Assembly: GCA_003152165.1 (NCBI GenBank)
Contig: PLZO01000058.1
Coordinates: 2,050 to 40,919, forward strand
Source of the DNA: Chloroflexota bacterium
GTDB taxonomy: Bacteria; Chloroflexota; Limnocylindria; Limnocylindrales; CSP1-4
Length of the DNA stretch: 38,870 nt
Reading direction: 5' to 3'
In this document: positions 8,656 through 15,576 of the stretch, in pieces
Layout: each line of letters starts with the position of its first letter
Numbering within the stretch: position 1 is the first letter of the stretch
Notes under the pieces: model-generated
Databases searched by the model: none
Told to the model about the DNA's origin: nothing
What the model saw: the letters and a program-made list of their open reading frames with translations, nothing else
Program-made: the position numbers and the translations under genes

Positions 8656-10056
8656 TCAGTCGGTCAGCCGGCGCTCGACGAAGTGGCCGAAGCCGCGCTG
8701 ACCCACGAAGTGGCCGTTGCGGATAACGGCTCGGCCGCGGACGTAGACGGACCGGACGGCGCCCGTGACCTCCAGTCCTTCGAACGCGGTGTAGTCGGAG
8801 GTGTGGTGGAGGTCCACGGCGCGGATTGTGCGGCGGGCGACCGGGTCGAAGAGGACCAGATCGGCATCGCGGCCCACCTCGAGCACGCCCTTCGAGCCGA
8901 GGCCGAACAGCCGGGCGGGCGCCGCAGCCAGCACCTCGACAAGGCGTTCAGCGCTGAACCGGCCCCTGGCCACGCCCTCCGACCAGGCAATCGCGAGGAG
9001 CGTCTCAATCCCGGGTGCGCCGTTGCTGATTCGATCGAATGGGACGCCGTTGATCCGCTTCTCCACGGCCACCCGATCCGGAACGTGATCCGTTGCCACC
9101 AGGTCCAAGGTGCCGTCCGCGAGCCCAGCCCACAGCGCATCACGATCGGCCGCCGAACGCAAGGGTGGGGAGATGACGACCTTGGCCACCTCGGTGTCGT
9201 CCGGGTCCAGGTAGCGGGCGTCGGTCAAGGCCAGGTAGTGCGGGCACGTCTCGGCCGAGGCTCGGACGCCGCCCGCCCGGGCACCTCGAACGGCCTCGAG
9301 TGCGCCCGCCGACGAGAGGTGGACGATGTGGACCGGCGCGTCGGCAGCCTCGGCGAAGGCCATCGCCCGGGCCGTCGCGATCGCCTCGGCCAGCGCCGGC
9401 CGGGAGGATGCGTGGAACCGCGGCGCTGTGTTGCCACGAGCCAGCGCACCGGCGACCGCTGCGTCGATGAGGACCGGATCCTCGCAATGGACCTCCAGCC
9501 GGCCGCCGTGCCGGCCCATCGTCCGGATCGCCTCGAACAGGCGACGATCGTCCAGCCGGAAGTCGAAGACCATGAACGCCTTGGCGGTTGGCACGCCGGC
9601 GTCGACGATCGTCGATAGCTCCCCGACCGGATCGTCCATCCGGCCGCTGATCGCCAGGCTGACGGCATAGTCGACCGCTGCGTCGGCCTGGGTCGCGGCG
9701 CGCCATTCCGAAAGGCCCGCCACGAGCGAGCGCTCGGCGGTCGGCGACGAACCAGTCCCTGGGTTGTTGAAGGCCAGGAACGTGGTCGTCCCGCCGAAAG
9801 CGGCCGCGACAGAATCCTGGAAGAAGCGATCGGGTTCGGCGTCGCTCGCGACCCGGGTGTGCGTGTGAACATCAACCATGCCCGGCAAGACGAGCAGCCC
9901 CGAAGCGTCGATCACCTCGCGGGCCGCTGCAGCAAGACCGGACAGGTCGGGCTCGATCGAGCTGATCCGGCCGCCTTCGACCGCCAGGTCGGCCGCGAAC
10001 GACCCGCGCGGCGTCACAATCATCCCGCCGCGGACGACGAGCTCGACCGGGCTCAC
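8656..10056 (-). CDS. Cyclic amidohydrolase, allantoinase/hydantoinase type
   Basis: A 466-residue member of the dihydropyrimidinase/hydantoinase/allantoinase family with a binuclear metal site. Ligands visible are MVDVHTHTR (H64, H66), the carboxylated Lys in TAKAFMVFDF, LEVHCED, VHIVHLSSAGA and DLVATDHVPD. SNGAPGIETLL and DYTAFEGLEVTG also fit the family. By context the likely reaction is hydrolysis of allantoin to allantoate, following 5-hydroxyisourate hydrolase and OHCU decarboxylase encoded just to the right. The sequence lacks the classical allantoinase GRxxWEG stretch, having EPDRFFQDSVAAAFGGTTTF instead, so a hydantoinase or another ureide hydrolase remains possible. The GTG at 10056 is chosen because the family start (VELVVRGGMIVTPRG) follows it. 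It begins four bases after the stop of the DUF3830-type gene, so the two are co-transcribed. Confidence 0.85.
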   Translation of the reverse strand: MSPVELVVRGGMIVTPRGSFAADLAVEGGRISSIEPDLSGLAAAAREVIDASGLLVLPGMVDVHTHTRVASDAEPDRFFQDSVAAAFGGTTTFLAFNNPGTGSSPTAERSLVAGLSEWRAATQADAAVDYAVSLAISGRMDDPVGELSTIVDAGVPTAKAFMVFDFRLDDRRLFEAIRTMGRHGGRLEVHCEDPVLIDAAVAGALARGNTAPRFHASSRPALAEAIATARAMAFAEAADAPVHIVHLSSAGALEAVRGARAGGVRASAETCPHYLALTDARYLDPDDTEVAKVVISPPLRSAADRDALWAGLADGTLDLVATDHVPDRVAVEKRINGVPFDRISNGAPGIETLLAIAWSEGVARGRFSAERLVEVLAAAPARLFGLGSKGVLEVGRDADLVLFDPVARRTIRAVDLHHTSDYTAFEGLEVTGAVRSVYVRGRAVIRNGHFVGQRGFGHFVERRLTD

Positions 10057-10060
10057 CCGG

Positions 10061-10483
10061 TCAGTCGACCTCGTGGATCGAGATCGCCTGGGCGCCCTGC
10101 CACAGGCAGCGCCGGCCGACTTCGCGCAGGCGGTCGGCCCAGCCGTCGTCCGGCTCGATCGAGGCGAAGTGGTTCGCCGCGAGCTGGCCAACCTTCGAGC
10201 TCGTCGTGCAGGCGCCGTACGGTATGAAGATCTCGCATTCGCTGATCCCGCCGGGGTAGAGCGCGAGCTGGCCGGGGGCCGGGTGCGAGGTGTGGTTCTC
10301 GTAGTCGATCCCGGGCCGCAGGTCGCCGTACGGGATCCAGGTCGACTCGCCACTCCAGCGGCAATGGATCAGCGACATCTCGATCGGCAGCATCCGCCGG
10401 ATCACCTCGATCGTGCGCGGCGCGGCGGCCTCCCAGCGGGCGCTAAAGTGGACGTCGCCGACGACGATCTGGAGCCGAGCCAT
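10061..10483 (-). CDS. DUF3830-type protein
   Basis: A 140-residue cytoplasmic protein with no signal peptide. The C-terminal half (GISECEIFIPYGACTTSSKVGQ, in part, followed by LAANHFASI) matches my memory of DUF3830, a small cyclophilin-like fold of unknown activity often found beside hydantoinase-type hydrolases and racemases. The ATG at 10483 gives a clean start, MARLQIVVGDVHF. No Shine-Dalgarno sequence precedes it; the upstream strand carries CCTCC instead. It is the first gene of a two-gene operon with the cyclic amidohydrolase, so a role in ureide or hydantoin processing (for example stereo-isomerisation of allantoin, or ligand binding) is plausible but unproven. Family assignment is moderate. 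Confidence 0.7.
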   Translation of the reverse strand: MARLQIVVGDVHFSARWEAAAPRTIEVIRRMLPIEMSLIHCRWSGESTWIPYGDLRPGIDYENHTSHPAPGQLALYPGGISECEIFIPYGACTTSSKVGQLAANHFASIEPDDGWADRLREVGRRCLWQGAQAISIHEVD

Positions 10484-10497
10484 ACGTGGAGGATAAC

Positions 10498-10830
10498 GTG
10501 GCCAACCGGGTGCCGACGATCTCGAGCCACGTCCTGGACACGAGTCGGGGCACGCCCGCCGCCGGAGTGACAATCGCCGTCTCGCGGGTCGAATCGGACG
10601 GCCGCGAGACCGAGGTCGGCCGGGGCCAGACCGATGCCGACGGCCGCGTCGCGGACCTGCTCGACCGCCCCCTTGAGGCGGGTATGTACCGGCTCCGTTT
10701 CGTGCTCGGCGAGCGAAGTTCGTTCTTCGCCGCGCTGGCGGTCGACATCCGGGTCGAGGACGTCGGCCGGAGCTACCACGTGCCGCTCTTGCTCAACCCG
10801 TTCGGCCTGTCGACCTACCTGGGCAGCTGA
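10498..10830 (+). CDS. uraH: 5-hydroxyisourate hydrolase
   Basis: A 110-residue transthyretin-like enzyme that hydrolyses 5-hydroxyisourate, the urate oxidase product, to OHCU. It shows the N-terminal TISSHVLDTSRGTPAAG motif with His 11, the GRVADLL arginine segment, SYHVPLLLNPFG and the C-terminal STYLGS. The family normally ends YRGS; here Leu replaces the Arg, a deviation at a conserved C-terminal tetrapeptide. The GTG at 10498 is preferred over an in-frame GTG at 10486 because GGAGG at 10488-10492 is correctly placed for it and the family sequence begins there. The stop overlaps the next start (TGATG). Confidence 0.93.
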   Translation: MANRVPTISSHVLDTSRGTPAAGVTIAVSRVESDGRETEVGRGQTDADGRVADLLDRPLEAGMYRLRFVLGERSSFFAALAVDIRVEDVGRSYHVPLLLNPFGLSTYLGS

Positions 10831-11381
10831 TGCCGGCCGGCGAGGCCTCGACGCGGGCATCGACGCGGGCAGCGGCGCCTTCGCTGCCGCGCATCGAGCT
10901 GCTCAACGGCCTTCCGGCGGCGGAGTTCGCCGCGGTCCTGGCGCCCTTGTTCGAGGGCGCGCCGCGGTTCCTTGGCCGGTTGGCCGCTGCCCGGCCCTTC
11001 TCGAGCTATGCCGAGCTTTGGCCGCGGGCGCTCGAGATTGCGCGGGCGATGCCCGAACCCGAGAAGCTCGAGTTGATCAACGCCCATCCCAGGCTGGGTG
11101 CCCCGCCCGGCAGTGTCTCGGCGATGTCGTTCCGGGAGCAGGGCTACGATCGCCAGGCTGACGCCCAAGAAGCAGCGGCCATCGAGCTCGAGCGGCTCAA
11201 CGCCGCTTACGAGGCCCGCTTTGGTTTCCGTTTCTGCATCTTCGTCAACGGCCGTGAGCGGGCCGCTCTGCTGCCGGTGATCGTCGCCGCCCTCGAGGCG
11301 GATCGCGCGACCGAGATCCGGCGGGCGCTGGGCGACGTCGTGGCGATCGCTGCCGACCGCGCTCGGGGAGTCGGGCGATGA
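10830..11381 (+). CDS. uraD: OHCU decarboxylase
   Basis: A 183-residue 2-oxo-4-hydroxy-4-carboxy-5-ureidoimidazoline decarboxylase, which turns the unstable hydrolase product into S-allantoin. Diagnostic features are LINAHPRLG with the catalytic His near 86, SFREQGYD with Glu 103, and LNAAYEARFGFRFCIFVNG. The first 20 residues are Ala/Ser/Thr-rich and unconserved, so a later start cannot be excluded, but the ATG at 10830 overlaps the preceding stop, which favours coupling. Its stop overlaps the ATG of the following membrane protein (ATGA). Together with the upstream gene it completes urate to allantoin. Confidence 0.93.
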   Translation: MPAGEASTRASTRAAAPSLPRIELLNGLPAAEFAAVLAPLFEGAPRFLGRLAAARPFSSYAELWPRALEIARAMPEPEKLELINAHPRLGAPPGSVSAMSFREQGYDRQADAQEAAAIELERLNAAYEARFGFRFCIFVNGRERAALLPVIVAALEADRATEIRRALGDVVAIAADRARGVGR

Positions 11382-12142
11382 CTCTGACCGGCCTCGTGAA
11401 TGCCTCCCAGCGCTGGCGAATCATGCACGGCGCCATCCCCAGCTGCCCAGTCGGCACCATCGTGACGCTCACAACGAGCGACTATCGACTGGACGTCAGC
11501 CGCCCCTGGTTCGGCGTGGTCGTCCAACTGGACCTGCGGACCGCAACGATCACGGCGAGCAGCGACGGCCACGAGCTCACGCTGGGCACGTCCAGTGGCG
11601 ACGTCGCCTTCCAGAACGAGGACGCCGTTGCCGCCACCGTCTCTGCCGCGGCGGCCAACCTGGCCGTGCCCGATGTTTCGGCGCTCGTCGGCCAAGTGGT
11701 CCAGTTCGGGACGACAGCTCCCAACGCGGACGGCTTGAACTTGTTCGTCATTCTCGTCCTGCGCCGGCTCAACGGCTGGGCTCTTGGCCTGACCCAGGCT
11801 GGCCACCCCGCCGGAATCGCAGAGCACAACGTCGCCTGGTTCCGTGTCCTTGATGGCCGCCCGCGCACGGCACCGGATCGGCTGGTCCTGACCTACCTGG
11901 GCAAGCGCAAGGATTGCGACCGGGCCTTCCAGTCCGAGGTTCCGACGCTTCGCGAGCTCGGCTACGAAGCGGCCGGCCAGGATTTCCTGCAGGAAAGTCG
12001 GAGCACGGCGACGGTCGTCCTGGCCTGCCTGTTGGGGTTGTTGCTCGCGCTCGTCCTGATCGGCATTGGCATCTTCGCCTGGTTGATCCTCACCAACCCG
12101 CCGGGCGTCCTGACCGTGACCTTCCACCGGATCCAGGCATAG
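11378..12142 (+). CDS. Unknown protein with one C-terminal membrane helix
   Basis: A 254-residue protein I do not recognise. Residues 1-205 are soluble in character with beta-rich alternating patterns, including SRPWFGVVVQLDLRTATI and WFRVLDGRPR. A single strong hydrophobic helix lies at about 214-240 (STATVVLACLLGLLLALVLI), followed by a short tail. There is no signal peptide, so it would be a tail-anchored or single-pass protein with the large domain in the cytoplasm. The ATG overlaps the OHCU decarboxylase stop by ATGA, so it is translationally coupled to a purine-degradation enzyme. The function is unknown; coupling suggests, but does not show, a link to ureide metabolism. Confidence 0.75.
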   Translation: MTLTGLVNASQRWRIMHGAIPSCPVGTIVTLTTSDYRLDVSRPWFGVVVQLDLRTATITASSDGHELTLGTSSGDVAFQNEDAVAATVSAAAANLAVPDVSALVGQVVQFGTTAPNADGLNLFVILVLRRLNGWALGLTQAGHPAGIAEHNVAWFRVLDGRPRTAPDRLVLTYLGKRKDCDRAFQSEVPTLRELGYEAAGQDFLQESRSTATVVLACLLGLLLALVLIGIGIFAWLILTNPPGVLTVTFHRIQA

Positions 12143-12159
12143 GGGCGCAGACGCCTTCG

Positions 12160-12684
12160 ATGTCCAACCTCGCGCCGGAGCTCGTTCTGGCCGGCCGCCT
12201 AGTCCGGCTTCGTCCCGTCGTGCGGGCCGATCACGCCGGTCTCGAGGCGATCCTGGGCGAGCCGTCCGTCGCTCGCCGGTGGGCGGCGCCGAGCGACGCC
12301 GGGGCCGCGGCGGATTGGCTGAGCGACGAAGGGGCGCTGCACTTCGTGATCGAGCACGACGGCGTAGTCGTCGGCAGCCTCCAGGTCGAAGAGGAGCTCG
12401 AGCCTGACTATCGCTTCGCGAGCATCGACCTGGTCCTGACCACCGAGGCGCAGGGACGTGGCCTGGGTCCCGACGCGATCCGGACGGTCGCCCGCCACCT
12501 CCTGGATGTGCGCGGCCACCATCGCGTGACCATCGACCCGGCGGTTGCCAACCAGCGCGCGATCCGCGCCTACACTAAGGTCGGCTTCCGGCCGGTCGGC
12601 GTGATGCGTGCCTCCGAGCGAAGCGCCGACGGGACGTGGCACGACAATCTGCTGATGGACCTGTTCGTGGGCGAACTGACCTGA
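12160..12684 (+). CDS. GNAT N-acetyltransferase, AAC(6')-like
   Basis: A 174-residue GCN5-related acetyltransferase. The acetyl-CoA-binding motif A is AQGRGLGPDAIRTVARHLLD, and the C-terminal IDPAVANQRAIRAYTKVGF resembles the aminoglycoside 6'-N-acetyltransferase subgroup. Strand 4 is FVIEHDGVVVGSLQVEEE. The ATG at 12160 is used because the family sequence (LVLAGRLVRLRPV) follows it closely; the open frame extends upstream only through the preceding gene in another frame. The gap to the previous stop is 17 bp, so it probably sits in the same transcript. The natural substrate cannot be told from sequence, and antibiotic resistance should not be assumed. Confidence 0.85.
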   Translation: MSNLAPELVLAGRLVRLRPVVRADHAGLEAILGEPSVARRWAAPSDAGAAADWLSDEGALHFVIEHDGVVVGSLQVEEELEPDYRFASIDLVLTTEAQGRGLGPDAIRTVARHLLDVRGHHRVTIDPAVANQRAIRAYTKVGFRPVGVMRASERSADGTWHDNLLMDLFVGELT

Positions 12685-12779
12685 CGAGGATGCGGCAGGA
12701 GGCGTGACCGGCCTAAAATTTGCCGATACGCCCCGCGGATCGGTCGATCGGTGACCGACCTGGGGCCGGAGGGACTGCA

Positions 12780-13124
12780 ATGACACTTGGGGCTTCGGCG
12801 TTCCCAATTCTGCCGGGTAAGACCGATGACTGGCGACGGTTCATCGGCGAGCTCAACGGTGCCCGGCGCCAGGAGTACGAGGCTTCTCGCAAGGCCCTCG
12901 GGATCCACGAGCGGACCTTCTTTCAGCCGACCCCCATGGGCGACATGGTGATCGTCACGCTTGAAGGTGATGACCCGGGGGGAGCCTTCGCCCGGTTCGC
13001 CAACTCCACCGATCCGTTCTCGACCTGGTTCCTGGCGAAGGTCAAGGAGCTCCACGGGTTCGACCTGGCGCACGTCGCCTCGGGCCCGATGCCGGAATTG
13101 GCGGTCGACTCGGCCTCCAAGTAG
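12780..13124 (+). CDS. Small DUF6176-like protein
   Basis: A 114-residue protein of the dimeric alpha-beta barrel style, recalling the DUF6176 family: FPILPGKTDDWRRFIGEL, EYEASRKALGIHERTFFQ, GDMVIVTLEGDD, STDPFSTWF and KVKELHGFDL. Function is unknown. The ATG at 12780 is preceded by GGAGGGA at about 12768, a good ribosome-binding site; the longer in-frame ATG at 12720 has none. The 95-bp gap after the acetyltransferase suggests a separate promoter or a loosely linked gene. It closes the plus-strand run of region 1. Confidence 0.75.
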   Translation: MTLGASAFPILPGKTDDWRRFIGELNGARRQEYEASRKALGIHERTFFQPTPMGDMVIVTLEGDDPGGAFARFANSTDPFSTWFLAKVKELHGFDLAHVASGPMPELAVDSASK

Positions 13125-13221
13125 CACAGCACGGCACGTGCGAGGCGTGCCAGCGGGGCCGGGGCCGTTCGCCGGGGAGCTGGGCCGGGGCCGGGCCCAT
13201 GCGCCAAGCTCCGGCCTTGGA

Positions 13222-13404
13222 ATATGACGGCCATTCTTAGCCGACGAGGCGTAAGGCTCGGTCGACCCGGTTCGATGCGTTTCCGATCCTTCCAGGAGCG
13301 GATTTATTGCGGGGATCACTGGAATCGGCTGCAGCGGACGAAACGAGGGATTCGCTGATGCCTAGGACCGTCGGATCGTCGTCGGCTAAGAATGGCCGTC
13401 ATAT
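13222..13404. mobile_element. 183-bp MITE-like element with perfect inverted ends
   Basis: The first 26 bases (13222-13247, starting ATATGACGGCC) are the exact reverse complement of the last 26 (13379-13404, ending GGCCGTCATAT). The 131 bases between include further imperfect inverted matches, for example CCGATCCTTCCAG near 13287 against CTGGAATCGG near 13320, so the whole could fold into a long hairpin. No reading frame of meaningful length fits inside. No convincing target-site duplication is visible at the edges. The size and ends fit a miniature inverted-repeat element; a large regulatory hairpin is the alternative. Confidence 0.6.
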
Positions 13405-13460
13405 CCGGGAGTCTGGGAACCGGCTTCTACGAGCCGGGATCGGCCCATGGCAATTCGTGG

Positions 13461-13489
13461 TTGCAAATGGGCGATCTATCGCATACTCT
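13461..13489 (+). promoter_or_regulatory. Sigma70-like promoter for the dap operon
   Basis: TTGCAA at 13461-13466 and TACTCT at 13484-13489 are separated by exactly 17 bp. Transcription would begin near 13496, giving a leader of about 230 nt before dapB, most of it otherwise unexplained. Match to consensus is 4/6 and 3/6, so this is a candidate rather than a certain promoter. Confidence 0.4.
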
Positions 13490-13496
13490 GCGCGTT

Positions 13497-13577
13497 ATGC
13501 ACCGTCAGTTTGCGCCGTTCGAGGCGAAGCAGAAGCTCTGGCGGCCCAGCCGAATGGCTCGGGCCCTGGGGCTCTGA
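13497..13577 (+). CDS. Possible leaderless leader peptide upstream of dapB
   Basis: A 26-codon frame starting MHRQFAPFEAKQKLW and ending in TGA at 13575-13577. Its ATG lies at the predicted transcription start, so it would be read from a leaderless message. It contains Lys-Gln-Lys but no run of lysines. It lies upstream of the hairpin/T-run at 13628-13661, the usual order for an attenuation leader. It may equally be a chance frame. Confidence 0.2.
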   Translation: MHRQFAPFEAKQKLWRPSRMARALGL

Positions 13578-13627
13578 CGGCGCGCACAACCGCCGACAAG
13601 GGGCCTCCAGGGACGGAGGCTTCGAGG

Positions 13628-13661
13628 GCCGCGACACCAATCGGGTGACGCGGCTCTTTTT
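13628..13661 (+). terminator. Intrinsic terminator/attenuator in the dapB leader
   Basis: GCCGCG-A-CACC pairs with GGTG-A-CGCGGC (ten base pairs with one A-A mismatch and a five-base loop) and is followed by TCTTTTTG. No plus-strand gene ends within 500 bp upstream, and dapB starts 62 bp downstream, so an attenuator is likelier than a plain terminator. Just upstream, GGAGGC at 13615-13620 can pair either with GCCTCC at 13603-13608 or with GCCTCC at 13683-13688, a possible switch. Confidence 0.5.
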
Positions 13662-13723
13662 GTTTGCCCAAGCGCAGGGCAGGCCTCCACTCCGGGAAGA
13701 ACCCACGAAGAGGGAGACCTGCC

Positions 13724-14497
13724 ATGAACATCGCGATCCTGGGGGATGGCCGGCTTGGCGGCGAGATCGGCGTGGCCCTCGGCAACCGGTCCGGAATCCG
13801 GCCGCTTATCCTTGGCCGACCGGCAACCGGGCGCCATCCCGTGGCCGCGCTCGCCGGCATCGAGCTCATCTTCGATGCGAGCCTCGGGCCGTCGGTCCGG
13901 GACAACGTTGAGGGTGCCCTGTCGGCGGGCGTTCGCCGCTTCGTCATCGCGACGACGGCCTGGTCGGACGATCAGCCGGCTGTCGACGCCTCCCTGAGGC
14001 GGGCCGGCGCCAGTGCGGTCGCCGCTCCCAACTTCAGCGTCGCCGTCAACCTGTTCTTCCGCCTTGTCGACACCGCCGTTGGGCTGTACGGGCCGATCGC
14101 CGCGTTCGATCCCTACGTCCTCGAGTGGCACCACGCCGCGAAGTCGGACCGACCGTCCGGTACCGCCCGGGAGCTCCTGCGCCGCATCGTCGCGGCGCAC
14201 CCGAGGAAGCGCGGCGTGCGCGATCTCGATGCCGACGGGCCCGCCGATCCGGAGCTTGTCGAGATCGCCGTGCTGCGAGCCGGCGCCGGACCGGGCATGC
14301 ACCTGGTCGGCTTCGACGCTCCGGGCGAGACGCTCGAGCTGCGACTCACCGCGCGCGACCGTTCGGCCTACGCGGCCGGAGCCGTGGCCGCGGCCGATTG
14401 GCTGACGGCTCGACCCCGCGTACCCGGCATCCATCCCTTCGATGAGGTGGTCGACGACCTCCTGGCTGTGCCTGTCCCCGTTGCCCTACCCGCCTGA
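13724..14497 (+). CDS. dapB: 4-hydroxy-tetrahydrodipicolinate reductase
   Basis: A 257-residue NAD(P)H-dependent reductase that makes tetrahydrodipicolinate in the diaminopimelate/lysine pathway. The N-terminal Rossmann start is MNIAILGDGRLGGEIG, followed by FVIATTAWSDDQ and NFSVAVNLFF. The catalytic/substrate motif EWHHAAKSDRPSGTARELL lies near residue 135 and contains the family's HH, K and SGTA residues. The ATG at 13724 has a purine-rich ribosome-binding site (AGAGGGAG) just upstream. It is the first gene of dapB-dapA-dapD-lysA, behind a long structured leader. The 56-bp gap to dapA is A/C-rich with repeated CCNNAAAC-like units. Confidence 0.92.
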   Translation: MNIAILGDGRLGGEIGVALGNRSGIRPLILGRPATGRHPVAALAGIELIFDASLGPSVRDNVEGALSAGVRRFVIATTAWSDDQPAVDASLRRAGASAVAAPNFSVAVNLFFRLVDTAVGLYGPIAAFDPYVLEWHHAAKSDRPSGTARELLRRIVAAHPRKRGVRDLDADGPADPELVEIAVLRAGAGPGMHLVGFDAPGETLELRLTARDRSAYAAGAVAAADWLTARPRVPGIHPFDEVVDDLLAVPVPVALPA

Positions 14498-14553
14498 CCG
14501 CGGCCCCAAACCCGCCCTAAACCAACCTCAAACCAGCCTCAAGGAGACTTCCG

Positions 14554-15576
14554 ATGACTAGCTACAACCGCACCGCGCGAACCCGTCGCCCGCTGCTCCG
14601 CGGTGCATTCACCGCCCTCGTCACGCCATTCACGCCCGACGGCGCCGTCGACGAAACGGCATTCCGGCGGCTCGTCAGCTGGCAGGTCCTGGCCGGGATC
14701 GACGGGCTCGTGCCGTGCGGCACGACCGGCGAAGCGCCCACCCTCAGCCCGGACGAACGCGATCGGCTGATCGAGATCACGCTCGAGATTGCCGCCGAGC
14801 GGCCGTCGCGCGCACGGATCGCCGTGGTGGCAGGGACCGGCACGAACGACACGGCGGCCACGATCGCCGCCACTCGCCGTGCTGCCGCCCTCGGTGCCGA
14901 TGCCGCCCTTGTCGTGGGTCCGTACTACAACCGCCCGGACCAGCGGATGCTCGAGAGTCATTTTCGAGCCGTCGCCGACGAGGGCGACCTGCCGATCGTC
15001 GTCTACAACGTGCCCTCGCGGACCGGCTCGAACCTCGAAGCCGACACCTTCCTGCGCCTGGCCAGCCATCCCCGGGTAATCGCGATCAAAGAGGCCTCGG
15101 GTAACCTCGAACAGATCGCCCGGATCTGTCGGGAGCGCCCGCGCGACGTTGCCGTCCTGGCCGGTGACGATGCCTGGACGCTGCCGGTCCTCGCCCTGGG
15201 TGGCGACGGCGTCGTGTCGGTGGCCAGCAACGAGGTGCCCGGCGAGATGGCCGCGCTGTGTGCGGCAGCCCGAGCCGGCGACTGGGATGAGGCCCGCCGC
15301 ATTCACGAGCGCTGGCTGCCGTTGATGCTGGCGAATTTCCGGGGCGGCCCGAACCCGGTGCCGGCCAAGGCTGCACTGCTCCAGATGGGCCTGATCGGGT
15401 CGGATGCGACCCGGCGACCACTGCTCCCGCTCGAAGACGGGCCGCGCGAGGCACTGGCCACGCTCCTGCGCACGCTTGGCCTCGTCGAGCTGCCCTCGGG
15501 TCGAGCGATCGCGCCGCGATCGGAAGAGGCGCCCCGCGCCACGACGAGCAGCGCGCCCGAAGAGGCCGTGGCGTGA
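14554..15576 (+). CDS. dapA: 4-hydroxy-tetrahydrodipicolinate synthase
   Basis: A 340-residue class I aldolase that condenses pyruvate with aspartate semialdehyde. Motifs are GAFTALVTPFTPDGAVDE, GTTGEAPTLSPDE, GPYYNRPDQ, VVYNVPSRTG with the catalytic Tyr, and VIAIKEASGN with the Schiff-base Lys. It is about 45 residues longer than usual because of an Arg-rich N-terminus and an Ala/Glu/Ser-rich C-terminal tail after LPSGRAIAP. The ATG at 14554 follows AAGGAGA. Its stop overlaps the dapD start (GTGA). The aldolase family also includes N-acetylneuraminate lyase relatives, but the operon supports DapA. Confidence 0.92.
   Translation: MTSYNRTARTRRPLLRGAFTALVTPFTPDGAVDETAFRRLVSWQVLAGIDGLVPCGTTGEAPTLSPDERDRLIEITLEIAAERPSRARIAVVAGTGTNDTAATIAATRRAAALGADAALVVGPYYNRPDQRMLESHFRAVADEGDLPIVVYNVPSRTGSNLEADTFLRLASHPRVIAIKEASGNLEQIARICRERPRDVAVLAGDDAWTLPVLALGGDGVVSVASNEVPGEMAALCAAARAGDWDEARRIHERWLPLMLANFRGGPNPVPAKAALLQMGLIGSDATRRPLLPLEDGPREALATLLRTLGLVELPSGRAIAPRSEEAPRATTSSAPEEAVA

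Noticed and set aside
11207-12127. A 306-codon minus-strand frame over the unknown membrane protein
   Set aside because: The plus-strand reading has a clean membrane helix and an ATGA overlap with uraD; the minus reading is charged, low-complexity sequence.
13578-13723. T-box or lysine riboswitch before dapB
   Set aside because: GGGTGACGCGG superficially recalls the T-box core, but the full core and a specifier stem are missing, and no lysine-riboswitch helices could be matched. It is kept only as a generic attenuator candidate.
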